Shown piece by piece: positions 6,489-7,723 of a stretch of DNA of 7,723 nucleotides. Position numbers and translations under genes: made by a program. The notes under the pieces are model-generated. The model ran no database searches and was not told where the DNA came from. It saw only the letters and a list, made by a program, of their open reading frames with translations. The stretch's first letter is position 1; every line of letters begins with the position of its first letter. The stretch covers positions 1 through 7,723 of the forward strand of contig JAISFT010000300.1 of the NCBI GenBank assembly GCA_031263435.1, given 5' to 3'. The DNA is from Treponema sp. Lineage in GTDB: Bacteria > Spirochaetota > Spirochaetia > Treponematales > Breznakiellaceae.

Positions 6489-6516
6489 ATTATAACGAAA
6501 AAACAGGAAATTACCA
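6489..6516 (-). promoter_or_regulatory. Putative sigma-70-type promoter of the XPB operon
   Basis: On the minus strand a perfect -10 hexamer, TATAAT, lies at 6494-6489. The best upstream candidate is TGGTAA at 6516-6511 with a 16-base spacer, a poor -35. Predicted transcription would begin near 6482, just downstream of the repeat-containing gap and within the furthest-upstream ATG of the frame. Only the -10 is strong. Confidence 0.5.
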
Positions 6517-6561
6517 TAACGCCCGCAGGACAAATGCATAGGAATTTTTATTCCCCTATTT

Positions 6562-6681
6562 TGGGCGCATTTCCGGCGCTTCGCGCCGGAAACCGGGCTA
6601 TCCAGGGCTCCGGCCTCCTCAGACTGCCCCTTCGGGTCAGTCCTGCGGTGGCTGCTCCGCACCCTTCCTATCCCTTGCGCG
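6562..6681 (+). repeat. Mosaic palindromic dispersed repeat, copy 2
   Basis: This is a second copy of the element at 766-923, in the same orientation. It opens TGGGCGCAT, then has a perfect 10-bp hairpin, TTTCCGGCGC/GCGCCGGAAA, with loop TTC (6570-6592), where copy 1 has an unrelated 7-8 bp hairpin. ACCGGGCT and a 46-base core at 6611-6656 follow (45 of 46 identical to 821-866), including the palindrome at 6621-6643. It then ends with the GCACCC..TCC..ATCCCTT..CGCG tail. It lacks two blocks present in copy 1. It lies between the prephenate dehydratase stop and the XPB promoter, oriented against both genes. Confidence 0.85.
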
Positions 6682-6708
6682 AATCAAAACCGCTTTGCGG
6701 TTTTGATT
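6682..6708 (-). terminator. Perfect 12-bp stem-loop, probable terminator of prephenate dehydratase
   Basis: AATCAAAACCGC pairs perfectly with GCGGTTTTGATT across a three-base loop. It starts about 40 bases after the prephenate dehydratase stop on the minus strand. The A-tract, GC core, T-tract layout is symmetric, so it could act on either strand, but the T-run is only four bases and sits inside the stem. It directly follows the end of the dispersed repeat and could instead be the repeat's last hairpin module. Confidence 0.45.
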
Positions 6709-6727
6709 AAGCCCGCAGGTGGAGTTT

Positions 6728-6740
6728 GGGGCAAAGCCCC
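6728..6740 (-). other. Small GC hairpin just after the prephenate dehydratase stop
   Basis: GGGGC and GCCCC pair across a three-base loop, eight bases beyond the TAA. On the minus strand the T-run precedes the stem rather than following it, so this is not a standard terminator. It may stabilise the mRNA end or assist the stem-loop at 6682-6708. Confidence 0.4.
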
Positions 6741-6748
6741 GTAAAAAG

Positions 6749-7657
6749 TTACAAGGCCGCCCTATAGGAACCAAGAAAATAAAAATCCTCAGCCTTTTTT
6801 TTCAGAGCCGCAACCGCCGCCTCAAAATTATCCTGATCCGCCGGAATAGTAAGATCAAGATAAAACATATAATGCCATGGCTGGCCGTGAATGGGACGGG
6901 ACTCAATCTTTAAAAGGTTAATATTACTTTCGGCAAGAATTTTCAGACAAGAGTACAGGGAACCGGGTTCGTCCTTTATGGCAAATACCACCGATGCCTT
7001 ATTGTTTGGATCCCCGCCAAGACAGAAGGGACGGGAGATTTTTTCACCCTCTCCGCAGCTGATAATCACAAACCGGGTATAGTTCGCGGGATTAGTTTCA
7101 ATTCCCGCCTTAAGTATCTTAAGACCGTTTAGTTTGGCCGCCGTACCGGAAGCAATAGCGGCGATAGCAAGGGGATCGTTTTCCCCGCCAATATCGCTGA
7201 TACCGCCCATATCACTGACAATAGAAACAACCGCAGCGGCCGTGTTGTTCCAGGTTTCAAGCCTCCAGCCGGGATGCTGATCCAGAAAAACCTTGCACTG
7301 GGCCAGGGCCTGGGGGTGGCTGCGGACAATTTTTATGGTATCCCAGGAAGCGTCAGGGTGAACAATAAGATTATGCACAATACGGATTTTTATTTCCCCG
7401 GCGATGACAATATCCGGGTACTTTAAAAAAAGATCGTAATTTTCATGTATCGATCCGGCAAGACTATTCTCCACGGGAATCACGCCGAAAGCGGCGGACC
7501 CTTCGCGTACCGCGTCAAATACCGCGGCGAAGGTGCTGACCGGCAGATTAGCCGCGTCTTCCCCAAAGGCCCGGAAAAGGGCAATCTGGGCAAAGGCGCC
7601 CTGTTCCCCGCAAAAGGCGATTCTTCCAGCGTTAGACGGCATAGGTAGGGACATCAT
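6749..7657 (-). CDS. pheA: Prephenate dehydratase with C-terminal ACT regulatory domain
   Basis: The product has 302 residues from the ATG at 7657. It converts prephenate to phenylpyruvate in phenylalanine synthesis. Residues about 11-200 are the catalytic domain: RIAFCGEQGAFAQ, FGVIPVENSLAGSI (about 57-70), LAIAAIASGTAAKLNGLKIL and the essential Thr-Arg-Phe in NYTRFVII (TRF 194-196). Residues about 222-300 form an ACT domain with PGSLYSCLKI in the GALV position and the phenylalanine-binding ESRP (252-255), so feedback inhibition by phenylalanine is expected. No chorismate mutase domain is visible, so this is the monofunctional type. The start is uncertain. ATGs at 7657, 7654 and 7642 are possible and none has a strong Shine-Dalgarno; the frame also stays open through a TTG at 7687 to the window edge, but those residues resemble no domain. 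An 18-bp tandem duplication gives SDMGGI-SDIGGE. Confidence 0.93.
   Translation of the reverse strand: MMSLPMPSNAGRIAFCGEQGAFAQIALFRAFGEDAANLPVSTFAAVFDAVREGSAAFGVIPVENSLAGSIHENYDLFLKYPDIVIAGEIKIRIVHNLIVHPDASWDTIKIVRSHPQALAQCKVFLDQHPGWRLETWNNTAAAVVSIVSDMGGISDIGGENDPLAIAAIASGTAAKLNGLKILKAGIETNPANYTRFVIISCGEGEKISRPFCLGGDPNNKASVVFAIKDEPGSLYSCLKILAESNINLLKIESRPIHGQPWHYMFYLDLTIPADQDNFEAAVAALKKKAEDFYFLGSYRAAL
7185..7220 (-). repeat. 18-bp tandem duplication inside prephenate dehydratase
   Basis: The stretches 7185-7202 and 7203-7220 match at 15 of 18 bases and encode two similar hexapeptides (SDMGGI, SDIGGE). They sit in the loop before the LAIAAIAS helix, where relatives I recall are shorter. The duplication is in frame, so the enzyme is probably intact. 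Confidence 0.75.
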
Positions 7658-7723
7658 GAACAGAAATCCGTAAAAAGTGCAACACAAAAAATGATCCGGC
7701 GCACACTGGCTTGACCCCTCGCG

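Overview
This window looks like chromosomal DNA from a spirochaete, most likely a treponeme of the termite-gut type (inference). The grounds are the pairing of a bacterial XPB helicase with its PF13625-type partner, and palindrome-rich dispersed repeats of a kind I associate with those genomes. No rRNA, tRNA, integrase or transposase gene is visible. Hand counts of a few 60-base lines suggest uneven composition: the acetyltransferase is near 45% GC, prephenate dehydratase near 50%, and the XPB-partner gene 60-75%.

Layout. At 1-489 (+) is the C-terminal end of a bacterial polynucleotide kinase-phosphatase (Pnkp), the RNA-repair enzyme; its start and any hen1 gene lie left of the window. At 490-957 no gene is supported. 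The space holds a tandem array of 53-65 bp hairpin-bearing units (524-765) running into a longer mosaic palindromic repeat (766 to about 923). A second copy of that mosaic lies at 6562-6681. All remaining genes are on the minus strand. Read in their transcription order they are prephenate dehydratase (6749-7657), a hairpin and repeat gap, the XPB helicase (4686-6434), its partner protein (2286-4685, start codon directly abutting the XPB stop), a 135 bp gap with a hairpin, a NYN/OST-HTH putative RNase (1365-2150), and a GNAT acetyltransferase (958-1362) two bases downstream.

How the genes fit together. XPB and its partner form a tight two-gene unit, with a perfect TATAAT placed so that translation should begin at an internal ATG. 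NYN and GNAT form a second translationally coupled pair with a good Shine-Dalgarno. Pnkp converges on that pair, and the hairpin array fills the space between the two gene ends. Three of the six genes (Pnkp, XPB, partner) belong to nucleic-acid repair or remodelling families, and the NYN protein is a likely nuclease, but only the adjacent pairs can be argued to be functionally linked. Prephenate dehydratase is a housekeeping step of phenylalanine synthesis.

The most unusual features are the mosaic repeats with interchangeable and in one position compensatory hairpins, and a 9-bp minisatellite that encodes a collagen-like Gly-X-Ser linker inside the XPB partner.
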